6,320 nt of DNA, taken from positions 1 to 6,320 of the forward strand of contig CAKQDQ010000131.1 in NCBI GenBank assembly GCA_934229335.1, given 5' to 3'. The stretch comes from an uncultured Prevotella sp. (GTDB lineage: Bacteria; Bacteroidota; Bacteroidia; Bacteroidales; Bacteroidaceae). The notes under the pieces are model-generated. The model made no database searches. It had not been told where the DNA came from and saw only the letters and a program-made list of their open reading frames with translations. Both the position numbers and the translations under genes were made by a program. Positions 1-6,320 of this stretch are shown piece by piece; position 1 is the stretch's first letter; each line of letters begins with the position of its first letter.

Positions 1-523
1 GCAAATCTTCATTCCTTATCTTGCGAAGCATACTGACTGGAAGGTCATAATAGCACCTCATGTGATAGGAGAGAGCCATCTCGAACAGATAATGAAGCTG
101 CTTGAGGGACGTAAAGTCTTGAGGTATTCGCAACTGAAGCCCGAAGATATCAGTACGATAGATAGGGCGGAGGTGCTGATTATAGACTGTTTCGGACTGT
201 TGTCGTCTATTTATAAGTATGGAGACATAGCTTATGTAGGAGGCGGATTCGGCGTAGGTATTCATAATCTTCCAGAGGCTGCGGTATGGAATATACCCGT
301 TCTCTTCGGACCTAATCATCAGCGATTCCAAGAAGCGATAGAATTAAAACGCTGTGGCGGAGGAATAGCAATAGAGAATTATGCAGACTTTGAAGATGTA
401 ATGGATGAGCTGATAGAGTCAAACGAACGCTTGAGAGCTGCCGCTGATGCTGCAGGTAATTATGTGAAGACACATTCTGGAGCTACAGAGAAGTTGCTTA
501 AATACTTAAAGGAAAAAGAATAA
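1..523 (+). CDS. waaA: 3-deoxy-D-manno-octulosonic acid (Kdo) transferase, C-terminal part (5' end outside window)
   Basis: This is the last 173 codons of a gene that starts upstream; the frame is open from base 2 and stops with TAA at 521-523. WaaA (KdtA, glycosyltransferase family 30) transfers Kdo from CMP-Kdo to the lipid A precursor at the inner face of the inner membrane. The visible part is the nucleotide-sugar-binding C-terminal Rossmann half. The family signature GDIAYVGGGFGVGIHN is encoded at 221-268 and is followed by PEAA, then PVLFGPNHQRFQEA; these match the Bacteroidetes version of the usual GD..VGGS....GHN.LEPAA...PV..GP motif. The end of the protein is helical and charged (THSGATEKLLKYLKEKE), as expected. 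A GTG at 62 is inside the gene and is not its start, because coding continues upstream through the IIAPH stretch. The neighbouring yifB lies in the same direction but is separated by a probable terminator. Confidence 0.93.
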   Translation, partial: QIFIPYLAKHTDWKVIIAPHVIGESHLEQIMKLLEGRKVLRYSQLKPEDISTIDRAEVLIIDCFGLLSSIYKYGDIAYVGGGFGVGIHNLPEAAVWNIPVLFGPNHQRFQEAIELKRCGGGIAIENYADFEDVMDELIESNERLRAAADAAGNYVKTHSGATEKLLKYLKEKE

Positions 524-534
524 AATTGTATACT

Positions 535-651
535 ATAATTAGGTGTTCAAAATAGACATACTATAAACCGTAGAAAAACGGTGTTATTGTAGCTCGTAAA
601 TCTTGAACACCTACTTATTTTTTACCTAAGAACCACCCGAAACCTAATTAT
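535..651 (+). promoter_or_regulatory. Inverted repeat that could mask the yifB start codon
   Basis: ATAATTAGGT at 535-544 is the exact reverse complement of ACCTAATTAT at 642-651, and the right arm includes the first two bases of the yifB ATG at 650. The left arm shares bases 540-544 with the outer stem of the 540-613 hairpin, so the two structures cannot form together. No Shine-Dalgarno sequence precedes the ATG. A direct repeat ATACTATAA lies at 530-538 and 558-566. I could not find a convincing Bacteroidetes promoter (TTTG about 20 bp before TAnnTTTG) in this spacer. A regulatory role is inference, because ten AT-rich base pairs can arise by chance. Confidence 0.22.
540..623 (+). terminator. 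Nested inverted repeat with T-run, probable waaA terminator
   Basis: An 11 bp perfect inverted repeat, TAGGTGTTCAA at 540-550 and TTGAACACCTA at 603-613, encloses a second small hairpin: ACCGT at 567-571, loop AGAAAA, ACGGT at 578-582. The outer right arm is followed within a few bases by a run of six Ts at 618-623. It lies just after the waaA stop, which suits an intrinsic terminator, although the 52-base enclosed segment is long for one. It could also be a small structured RNA element or a dispersed repeat; copies elsewhere in the genome would settle that. Confidence 0.5.
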
Positions 652-2191
652 GCTTGTCAAGACATACAGTGCCGCCGTAAATGGTTTGGAAGTGAATATC
701 GTAACAATAGAAACCAGTGTAGAAGCTGGGCAGAGTCTTGTATTGACTGGACTTGGTGACGAGGCGGTGAAAGAGAGTCTAAGTCGTATTCGCACTGCTT
801 TTTTGTACAGTCATCAGAAGTTTCCAAACAAATCCATAACGATAAACCTTTCTCCTGCTAACCTGCGCAAAGTAGGTTCGGGGTTTGATTTGCCGATAGC
901 CATCAGTGTATTGGCAGCAAATGAGGCTATGCCTTCAGATTTGCTCGAAAACTACTTGTTGATGGGTGAATTGGGACTTGACGGCAGGTTGAAACCGGTG
1001 AAAGGAGCATTACCAGTAGCTATATTAGCGAGAAAACTGAAGTATAAAGGCTTTATAGTCCCTAAGGAAAACGAGATGGAAGCAGCAGTTGTCAACAATC
1101 TCGATGTATATGGAATGGAGACGTTGCAGGAGGTTATACAGTTCCTTTCAGGACAGATAGACCGTCAGCCACTTGTTATTGATACACGAAAGATATTCTA
1201 TGAGCAGCAGTATAGATGCGAACTTGACTTTGCCGACGTAAAAGGTCAAGAGAATGTAAAACGTGCTATGGAAGTAGCCGCGGCTGGAGGGCACAACCTT
1301 ATAATGATAGGGCCTCCTGGTTCCGGCAAAAGCATGATGGCAAAGAGGCTTCCTGGCATCTTGCCACCATTGACATTGGCTGAAAGCTTAGAGACAACGC
1401 AGATATATTCTGTAGCGGGTAAGTTATCGTCAGGCACCTCATTAATTTCTCAAAGACCTTTTCGTGCACCCCATCACACTATATCTCAAGTAGCGTTAGT
1501 AGGCGGTGGCAACTCTCCGCAGCCTGGTGAGATAAGCCTTGCGCATAATGGTGTGCTCTTTGCTGATGAGTTGCCTGAGTTTAGTAAGACGACATTGGAG
1601 GTTCTACGTCAACCGTTGGAAGACCGAACAGTAACCATTACAAGAGCAAAATATTCTGTTGATTTCCCATGTTCGTTCATGTTTGTTGCGAGTGCCAATC
1701 CGTGTCCTTGTGGCTATTATGGTGATTCAACGCACAACTGCATCTGTACGCCAGCACAACGTCATCGCTATATGTCTAAGATTTCAGGGCCGTTGATGGA
1801 TAGGGTAGACATACAGTGCGAGATACAACCCGTTCCTTTTAGCGAATTATCGGCTGCAAGTGAGGGAGAAAAGAGTGAGGTAATAAGAGAAAGAGTAATA
1901 AACGCCCGACGCATTCAGGCAGAGCGGTATAAGGATTTCAAAGGAATACATTGCAATGCTCAGATGAACGAATCGATGATACGACAGTTCGCACAGCCTG
2001 ATGCTGATGGAATAGCGATGCTACGTGTGGCTATGGAGCGTATGTCTTTGTCTGCGCGTGCCTATAATCGTATATTGAAAGTTGCAAGAACTATAGCTGA
2101 TTTGTCAGCTTCCGACGATATAAAGTTGGAGCATCTTGCGGAAGCAATAAGCTATCGTAACCTTGATAGAGGAGACTGGGCGGAGAGATAA
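650..2191 (+). CDS. yifB: YifB/ComM-family Mg-chelatase-like AAA+ ATPase
   Basis: This is a complete 513-residue protein, the usual length for the family. The start MLVKTYSAAVNGLEV is the standard YifB/ComM beginning. Residues 1-170 form the N-terminal Lon-protease-like domain, with NLSPANLRKVGSGFDLPIA around 66-84. The Mg-chelatase-type AAA+ core follows: Walker A GPPGSGKS at 221-228, Walker B GVLFADELPEF at 301-311 (D306, E307), sensor-1 asparagine in ASANPCPCG at 348-355, and a likely arginine finger in DRVD at 384-387. A four-cysteine cluster (C352, C354, C364, C366) is a probable metal site. The C-terminal domain carries the SARAYNRILKVARTIADL helix at 468-485 with the sensor-2 arginine. 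In naturally competent Proteobacteria, ComM is a hexameric branch-migration helicase that helps integrate transforming DNA; a similar recombination role here is inferred. All ATPase motifs are intact. It is transcribed apart from its neighbours, with terminator-like hairpins on both sides. Confidence 0.93.
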   Translation: MLVKTYSAAVNGLEVNIVTIETSVEAGQSLVLTGLGDEAVKESLSRIRTAFLYSHQKFPNKSITINLSPANLRKVGSGFDLPIAISVLAANEAMPSDLLENYLLMGELGLDGRLKPVKGALPVAILARKLKYKGFIVPKENEMEAAVVNNLDVYGMETLQEVIQFLSGQIDRQPLVIDTRKIFYEQQYRCELDFADVKGQENVKRAMEVAAAGGHNLIMIGPPGSGKSMMAKRLPGILPPLTLAESLETTQIYSVAGKLSSGTSLISQRPFRAPHHTISQVALVGGGNSPQPGEISLAHNGVLFADELPEFSKTTLEVLRQPLEDRTVTITRAKYSVDFPCSFMFVASANPCPCGYYGDSTHNCICTPAQRHRYMSKISGPLMDRVDIQCEIQPVPFSELSAASEGEKSEVIRERVINARRIQAERYKDFKGIHCNAQMNESMIRQFAQPDADGIAMLRVAMERMSLSARAYNRILKVARTIADLSASDDIKLEHLAEAISYRNLDRGDWAER

Positions 2192-2195
2192 AAAT

Positions 2196-2236
2196 AAGAA
2201 ACAGCGATGAAGAATGTCTCTTTATCGCTGTTTCTT
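2196..2236. terminator. Long hairpin, probable bidirectional terminator between convergent genes
   Basis: AAGAAACAGCGAT at 2196-2208 pairs perfectly with ATCGCTGTTTCTT at 2224-2236. The stem continues inward through one G-T pair to 2213/2219, giving 18 pairs around a 5-base loop at 2214-2218. It starts 5 bases after the yifB stop. Read rightwards, the end of the stem is U-rich (GTTTCTTTATC). Read leftwards, the stem is followed by ATTTTATCTC, so it can also end the operon whose last stop is at 2287. From 2237 to 2286 I see nothing else. Confidence 0.8.
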
Positions 2237-2286
2237 TATCTGTTGTAGTATTTTTAAGAATCACCCAGTGTAATATTGTTACTCTG

Positions 2287-2802
2287 TTATTCCATGCGTT
2301 GCCATTTCATCTCTTCTCCGTCTTTGTCATATTCCTTACGTTTGCCTGTAGGCTTTTCCGTAAGTTTTATTCTGACGACAGTGGTTCGCGAGAGGCTTCT
2401 GGCAATGCTTGCTTCAAAGGCAGACATATTTTGAGGCAGGAAACGCTCGCAAATGGCACGTAAAGCCAATATCTTTTCTTCCTCGTTAGTAACAATTTCT
2501 GCCTTACCGAAGGCAATAGCTGATTTGTATTGTACGGTAAAAGACATGTCTTTGGGACCAACAGTAGGCTGACAACGCGTTACTGCTGAAAGACATACAT
2601 TGGGACTATGGCGTATTGCATCCAGTTTTTCCCCATCGTTGGCACAATGAAAATACCAAGTATTATCATCCGTGCATGCCAAAGACAAGGGAAGACCGTA
2701 TGCCGTACCGTCTTCACGGGTAAAACTAACGGTAATGTATGGAGCCTTGCGCATAATGTGCAGTGCCCATTCGCTATCCATTTCTCTACTTTTCTTCCTC
2801 AT
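2287..2802 (-). CDS. Pyridoxamine 5'-phosphate oxidase-family (NimA-like, FMN-binding split-barrel) protein
   Basis: This is a 171-residue protein from the ATG at 2802. Two in-frame starts lie further upstream (ATG 2808, TTG 2814). I chose 2802 because relatives in this family typically begin MR+K.RE, as here (MRKKSREMDSEWAL). The split-barrel fold is suggested by the strand YGLPLS at 36-41, the family block TWYFHCANDGEKLDAIR at 48-64, the strand SAIAFGKAEIV at 94-104, and the late SRTTVVRI segment near 138-145. The tail KRKEYDKDGEEMKWQRME is characteristic of Bacteroidetes members. Such proteins are small, cytoplasmic and often flavin- or cofactor-binding; the family includes the nitroimidazole-resistance Nim proteins, but the substrate here is unknown. 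The start overlaps the end of cimA by 17 bases, so it is the last gene of the leu/cim operon and probably translationally coupled. It is not a true PdxH, which is longer and has different PNP-binding residues. Confidence 0.85.
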   Translation of the reverse strand: MRKKSREMDSEWALHIMRKAPYITVSFTREDGTAYGLPLSLACTDDNTWYFHCANDGEKLDAIRHSPNVCLSAVTRCQPTVGPKDMSFTVQYKSAIAFGKAEIVTNEEEKILALRAICERFLPQNMSAFEASIARSLSRTTVVRIKLTEKPTGKRKEYDKDGEEMKWQRME

Positions 2803-4366
2803 TACCATGCGCAATTATTTCTTTTACAGATTGTGGATAACTGTCCTCTATTTGGTTGAGCATCTTAATAGTAGCCTTGATAGCAGCTTCCGTCTGGTCA
2901 GCATCAAGCGCACGAGTACGTAATGTCTTCCCATCCTTCATGCGCCAAGTAATCTGTGTCTGCACGAGAGCGTCAGTACGTCCACCTGGTGGAATAGAAA
3001 CAGTGTAGTTTTCAAGCATAGGGAACGTTCTGTTCAGCGTCTCCTTATATATATGTCGCAGTGCCTTCACGAAAGCATCATACTGTCCGTCGCCTGTGGC
3101 ATCAGCCTCAAAGCGCATACCATCAATTTCAATTTTGATGCATGCGTGTGGCTTCAGACCGTAAGAAAGGCTGACCATATATCCCTTAAGCCTGATTCTT
3201 TCTTCTGGAGCAGAGTGTTTCAAGACGTCTGCCACTATGAATGGCAGGTCATCCTGCGTAACAAGAGCCTTGCGGTCGCCCAGTTCTGTGATACGTTGTG
3301 TAACACGCTTTGTCTGCTCGGGAGTCAGTTCTAAGCCTAATTCCTGTAGGTTACGCTCTATATTCGCCTTACCAGAGTTTTTTCCGAGGGCATACTCACG
3401 CTTTCTTCCGAAACGTTCTGGCATAAGAGCGTTACAGTAAAGGTTATGCTTATTATCGCCATCAGCGTGAACACCAGCTACCTGTGTGAATACATTTTCG
3501 CCAACTATAGGTTGATTGGCAGCGATAGCGATGCCAGAATAGCCTTCTACAAGGTGGCTAATCTCGTTGAGCATATCCTCCTGAATATTAGTTTCAATGC
3601 CACATTGGTCGTGAAGCACAGCCTGAACAGATGCTAATGGAGCATTACCACAACGCTCACCAAGACCGTTTACTGTGCAATGCAAACCTGTTGCGCCATT
3701 CATTACGGCAGCAAGAGAGTTGCCTACAGCGAGGTCGTAGTCGTTGTGCGCATGAAAGTCAAAGCGTATCTCAGGGAATCGGGTAGTGATGTCCTTAAAG
3801 AAACGTCCTGTCATCTCAGGTGTCAGCACTCCGAGAGTGTCAGGAAGCAGGAAACGCTCAATGCCCTCACCCTTCAATGCGTCAACCATATGGTACACAT
3901 AGTCAGGTGAGTCCTTCATACCGTTGCTCCAGTCCTCAAGGTAAAGGTTTACTGTAAAGCCCTTGCTGTGAGCGTATGCTATAGTTTTTTTGATGTCAGC
4001 GATATGCTCGTCTGGCTCCTTATGCAGTTGATGAAAGCAATGGCGGTATGAGCCCTTGGAGAGAAGATTAATCACTTTGCCCTCACAGTCAGCAATCCAG
4101 TCCACCGACTTATTGCCGTCAACAAAGCCCAGTACTTCTACAGCGTCCAGTTTTCCCAACTGTTTAGCGTAACGGCAAATCATCTTCACCGCATCTTTTT
4201 CACCTTCTGACACGCGTGCAGAGGCAACCTCAATTCTGTCCACCTTCACATCGCGTAGCAACATACGTGCGATGCTCAGTTTTTCATGAGGAAGAAATGA
4301 CACTCCGTTGGTTTGTTCACCATCACGGAGTGTCGAATCCATTATTTCGATTCTTTGTTTTCCCAC
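2786..4366 (-). CDS. cimA: Leptospira-type (R)-citramalate synthase, LeuA family with regulatory domain
   Basis: This protein condenses acetyl-CoA with a 2-oxoacid, probably pyruvate, giving (R)-citramalate for isoleucine synthesis. From the GTG at 4366 it has 526 residues. The catalytic TIM barrel shows DSTLRDGEQ at 10-18, LPDTLG at 174-179, metal-binding HAHND at 205-209, NGLGERCGN at 233-241, then GVHADGD at 298-304 and LGKNSGKAN at 327-335. The LeuA-type regulatory domain spans about 390-506, with GQYDAF and PPGGRTDALV. Residues recalled as the pyruvate and acetyl-CoA pocket of Leptospira CimA are matched at a constant offset (R14, L79, L102, Y142, E144, T177, N308, L309, Y310). Start choice: the ATG at 4342 overlaps the leuD stop (TAATG) but would remove strand one (RIEI), which homologues keep, so I prefer the GTG, overlapping leuD by 25 bases. 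A second isopropylmalate synthase is the main alternative. Confidence 0.85.
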   Translation of the reverse strand: MGKQRIEIMDSTLRDGEQTNGVSFLPHEKLSIARMLLRDVKVDRIEVASARVSEGEKDAVKMICRYAKQLGKLDAVEVLGFVDGNKSVDWIADCEGKVINLLSKGSYRHCFHQLHKEPDEHIADIKKTIAYAHSKGFTVNLYLEDWSNGMKDSPDYVYHMVDALKGEGIERFLLPDTLGVLTPEMTGRFFKDITTRFPEIRFDFHAHNDYDLAVGNSLAAVMNGATGLHCTVNGLGERCGNAPLASVQAVLHDQCGIETNIQEDMLNEISHLVEGYSGIAIAANQPIVGENVFTQVAGVHADGDNKHNLYCNALMPERFGRKREYALGKNSGKANIERNLQELGLELTPEQTKRVTQRITELGDRKALVTQDDLPFIVADVLKHSAPEERIRLKGYMVSLSYGLKPHACIKIEIDGMRFEADATGDGQYDAFVKALRHIYKETLNRTFPMLENYTVSIPPGGRTDALVQTQITWRMKDGKTLRTRALDADQTEAAIKATIKMLNQIEDSYPQSVKEIIAHGNEEEK

Positions 4367-4965
4367 TTTACAATCTTGTCTTGGTTCTCCAGCAAGAAGT
4401 CGATGTCGTCGAGACCATTTTCGAGACAATACTTCTTGTAAGAGTTTATCTCAAATTTTTCAGAGTGACCAGTCGCCTCATTGGTAACGGTCTGATTAGG
4501 AAGGTCTACCGTAACGATAGCGTTAGCATCCTTCTCTACGGTAGCGAAGAGTTCAGCCTGAAACTCTGGTGTTACGATAACAGGGAGCACGAAGCAGTTA
4601 AGGAGGTTGTTACGATGAATATCAGCGAATGAAGAAGATATTACAACGCGTACTCCGTAACCAGCGATCGCCCATGCTGCGTGCTCACGTGAAGAGCCAG
4701 AACCCCAGTTCTTACCACCGATAATGATTTCGCGAACCCCCTCAGAAGGCTTCTCGTTAAATGGAGCCTTATTCATAATGAAGTCTGCAACAGGCTTGTT
4801 GTCAGCGTCAAAACGAATGTCGTGCATGAAGGCATCACCGTAGAACTTTGGATCACGCGTAGTGAAGGCAAGGTAACGTGCAGGTATAATGTTATCGGTA
4901 TTGTTGTTGTCAATAGCTATAGGTAAGCAAGTTGACTTTATAATGTTGAATTTCTTGTTAGCCAT
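4342..4965 (-). CDS. leuD: 3-isopropylmalate dehydratase small subunit
   Basis: This is a complete 207-residue protein from ATG 4965, close to the usual ~200 for LeuD. It pairs with LeuC to form isopropylmalate isomerase, which moves the hydroxyl group of 2-isopropylmalate to give 3-isopropylmalate, and can act on citramalate likewise. It is the swivelling aconitase domain. Visible motifs are the N-terminal NTDNIIPARYL at 22-32, the substrate-loop motif GSGSSREHAAWA at 88-99, and FADIHRNN at 113-120 followed by VLPV. The C-terminal part (VDLPNQTVTN, then INSYKKYCLENGLDDIDFLL) is typical of Bacteroidetes LeuD. It begins 12 bases after the leuC stop, without a Shine-Dalgarno sequence, and its end overlaps the start of cimA, so the three are almost certainly co-transcribed and made in related amounts. 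Confidence 0.95.
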   Translation of the reverse strand: MANKKFNIIKSTCLPIAIDNNNTDNIIPARYLAFTTRDPKFYGDAFMHDIRFDADNKPVADFIMNKAPFNEKPSEGVREIIIGGKNWGSGSSREHAAWAIAGYGVRVVISSSFADIHRNNLLNCFVLPVIVTPEFQAELFATVEKDANAIVTVDLPNQTVTNEATGHSEKFEINSYKKYCLENGLDDIDFLLENQDKIVKWENKESK

Positions 4966-4977
4966 ATCTTTGTAGTC

Positions 4978-6320
4978 TTAGATTTTTCTTGGGTCAGTGA
5001 TTACGCCTGTGATAGCAGATGCTGCAACGGTCAATGGTGAAGCCAGTACGGTGCGAGCACCAGGTCCCTGACGACCAACGAAGTTACGGTTGCTGGTAGA
5101 TATAGCCAGTTTGCCAGCAGGCACCTTATCTGGGTTCATTGCCAGACAAGCTGAGCAAGAAGGCAGACGCAGTTCAAAACCTGCTTCTTCCAAAATCTTG
5201 TCAATACCCTCATCAATAATCTGCTGTCTAACGAGCCATGAGCCAGGTACTAACCATGCTACTACGTTGTCGGCCTTCTTCTTACCTTTCACTACAGAAG
5301 CAAAGGCACGGAAGTCCTCAATACGACCGTTAGTACAAGCACCAAGGAAGCAGTAGTCAACAGGAGTGCCCTCCAGCTTCTGTCCTGGTTCAAATTGCAT
5401 ATAGTCGAGCTGTGCCTTGAGTTGTGCAGCCTCTTCTTCAGATACAGAGTCAAGAGTAGGAACAGTGCCATCAATAGCAATACCAGCTCCAGGGTTCGTA
5501 CCGTATGTGATACGTGGAGTAATGTCCTCAGCGCGGTATGTAACCTCCTTGTCAAACACAGCGTCGTCATCACTCTTCAGAGTCTTCCAATACTCAACAG
5601 CCTTATCCCATGCTTCACCCTTAGGAGCATATTCACGACCCTTAAGATAAGCGAAAGTAGTCTCGTCAGGAGCAATGATACCTGCACGTGAACCCATCTC
5701 GATAGAGAGGTTAGACAGTGTAAGACGACCCTCCATAGACATATTGCGGATAGCAGAACCAGCGTACTCCACAGCGTAACCTGTTGCGCCAGAAGTTGTC
5801 ATCTGTGCCATGATGTAAAGAGCCACGTCCTTTGCGGTAGTACCCTTGGGCAGTTCGCCTTCCACGTTGATGCGCATTGTCTTAGGCTTAGACTGCAGTA
5901 TGCACTCAGAAGCCAATACCTGTGCTACCTCAGAGGTGCCGATACCCATAGCGATAGCACCAACGGCACCGTGAGTAGAGGTGTGAGAGTCGCCACAAAC
6001 GATAGTCATGCCAGGAAGAGAGAGAGCCTTCTCAGGACCCACAACGTGTATGATACCGTTATCCTTAGTGCCCATAGTAAAGTGCTTGATGCCAAACTCT
6101 GCGCAGTTAGCCTTCAGAGTCTCCACCTGCTTACGGCCTACAGGGTCGTTGATAACCTCCTGCTGGTCAGAAGGCGTGTTGTGGTCAGGCATAGCGATAA
6201 CGTGGTCAGGACGGAAAACCTTGATGCCCTTGTCGCGAAGAGTGTCAAAAGCCTGTGGACTTGTTACCTCATGAGCGTAGAGGCGGTCTATATACAACTG
6301 TGTAGGACCATCCTCTACGT
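4978..6320 (-). CDS. leuC: 3-isopropylmalate dehydratase large subunit (5' end outside window)
   Basis: This is the aconitase-family catalytic subunit of isopropylmalate isomerase, which carries a 4Fe-4S cluster. The frame is open to the window edge: the residues before the TTG codon at 6297 read VEDGPTQ, matching the conserved [10 protein letters not shown]...HEVTSPQAF start of LeuC, so the real start lies outside. About 446 residues are visible; the family norm near 465 implies roughly 20 are missing. Counted from the TTG codon, [10 protein letters not shown] is at 101-110, and the cluster cysteines are C321 in [12 protein letters not shown] plus C381 and C384 in [12 protein letters not shown]. 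Their spacing (60 and 3) equals that in E. coli LeuC as I recall it. [22 protein letters not shown], the substrate region, is at 400-421. No disruption is seen. It is the first gene of the visible operon; any promoter or leader is outside. Confidence 0.96.
   Translation of the reverse strand, partial: VEDGPTQLYIDRLYAHEVTSPQAFDTLRDKGIKVFRPDHVIAMPDHNTPSDQQEVINDPVGRKQVETLKANCAEFGIKHFTMGTKDNGIIHVVGPEKALSLPGMTIVCGDSHTSTHGAVGAIAMGIGTSEVAQVLASECILQSKPKTMRINVEGELPKGTTAKDVALYIMAQMTTSGATGYAVEYAGSAIRNMSMEGRLTLSNLSIEMGSRAGIIAPDETTFAYLKGREYAPKGEAWDKAVEYWKTLKSDDDAVFDKEVTYRAEDITPRITYGTNPGAGIAIDGTVPTLDSVSEEEAAQLKAQLDYMQFEPGQKLEGTPVDYCFLGACTNGRIEDFRAFASVVKGKKKADNVVAWLVPGSWLVRQQIIDEGIDKILEEAGFELRLPSCSACLAMNPDKVPAGKLAISTSNRNFVGRQGPGARTVLASPLTVAASAITGVITDPRKI

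Larger units (their letters stand above)
2287..6320 (-). other. leuC-leuD-cimA-oxidase-like operon (5' end outside window)
   Basis: Four leftward genes follow one another with a 12 bp gap, a 25-base (or 1-base) overlap and a 17-base overlap, and the series ends at the hairpin at 2196-2236. No terminator or promoter-sized gap interrupts it. The content joins the isomerase shared by leucine and citramalate metabolism to a citramalate-type synthase. leuB is not at the downstream end, and the region upstream of leuC is not visible. Confidence 0.8.

Noticed and set aside
62..64. GTG as the start of a short glycosyltransferase gene
   Set aside because: Coding in the same frame continues to base 2 with WaaA-like residues (IIAPH before the GTG), so it is an internal codon of a truncated gene.
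597..623. Bacteroidetes-type promoter for yifB (TAnnTTTG near TAAATCTTG or TATTTTTT)
   Set aside because: The -7-like matches are imperfect and no TTTG or TTG lies at the expected distance of about 20 bp upstream.
2270..2282. Small palindrome GTAATATTGTTAC before the operon end
   Set aside because: It has only four paired bases per arm in AT-rich DNA, which is expected by chance.
3053..3910. Several rightward open frames of 60-95 codons opposite cimA
   Set aside because: They have no recognisable domains and lie fully antisense to a strongly conserved enzyme; they are shadows.
4579..4629. LeuD segment FADIHRNNLLNCFVLPV differs from the E. coli-type FADIF.GN..NN.LLPV
   Set aside because: The H and CF variants are probably normal for Bacteroidetes LeuD, and I cannot verify this without an alignment.
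4216..4632. A rightward 138-codon frame across the leuD-cimA junction
   Set aside because: It overlaps two conserved genes on the other strand, and its composition shows no known fold.
5292..5691. Overlapping frames on both strands within leuC
   Set aside because: They are low-complexity or unrecognisable translations of the leuC coding sequence in other frames.
6295..6297. TTG as the start of leuC
   Set aside because: The frame stays open to the window edge and the upstream residues VEDGPTQ match the conserved LeuC N-terminal region, so the gene simply continues outside.

Overview
The window looks like ordinary chromosomal DNA from the Bacteroidota, most likely the order Bacteroidales and plausibly a Prevotella-like genus. 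The evidence is moderate GC content, no Shine-Dalgarno sequence before the starts that can be judged, a Bacteroidetes-style Kdo transferase, and a leuC-leuD gene pair followed directly by a citramalate/isopropylmalate synthase-family gene. The genus is an inference from protein style and gene order.

Layout. Two genes read rightwards on the left side: the 3' end of waaA (Kdo transferase, lipid A core assembly; 5' end outside the window) and a complete yifB/comM-type AAA+ ATPase gene. The 126 bp between them hold a nested inverted repeat ending in a T-run, which looks like a terminator. A second inverted repeat there competes with it and covers the yifB start codon. After yifB, a long hairpin followed by U-rich sequence on both strands separates it from a leftward gene cluster. 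In transcription order that cluster is leuC (5' end outside the window), leuD, a cimA-like gene, and a pyridoxamine 5'-phosphate oxidase-family gene. The leftward genes are packed with a 12 bp gap and then two overlaps, so they are very probably one operon.

How the genes work together. LeuC and LeuD form the isopropylmalate isomerase, which can also isomerise citramalate. The third gene product carries, position for position, the pyruvate-pocket and isoleucine-site residues I recall for Leptospira citramalate synthase. The cluster therefore probably supports a threonine-independent route to isoleucine as well as leucine synthesis, with LeuCD shared by both. leuB, the dehydrogenase that both routes need, is not downstream of cimA here. 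A flavin-fold gene of unknown substrate occupies the last position of the operon.

I see no mobile element, CRISPR array, tRNA, rRNA or clear new system. The points most worth checking are the citramalate assignment with its intact allosteric site, the unusual start region of cimA, the oxidase-family gene at the end of the operon, and the competing inverted repeats ahead of yifB.
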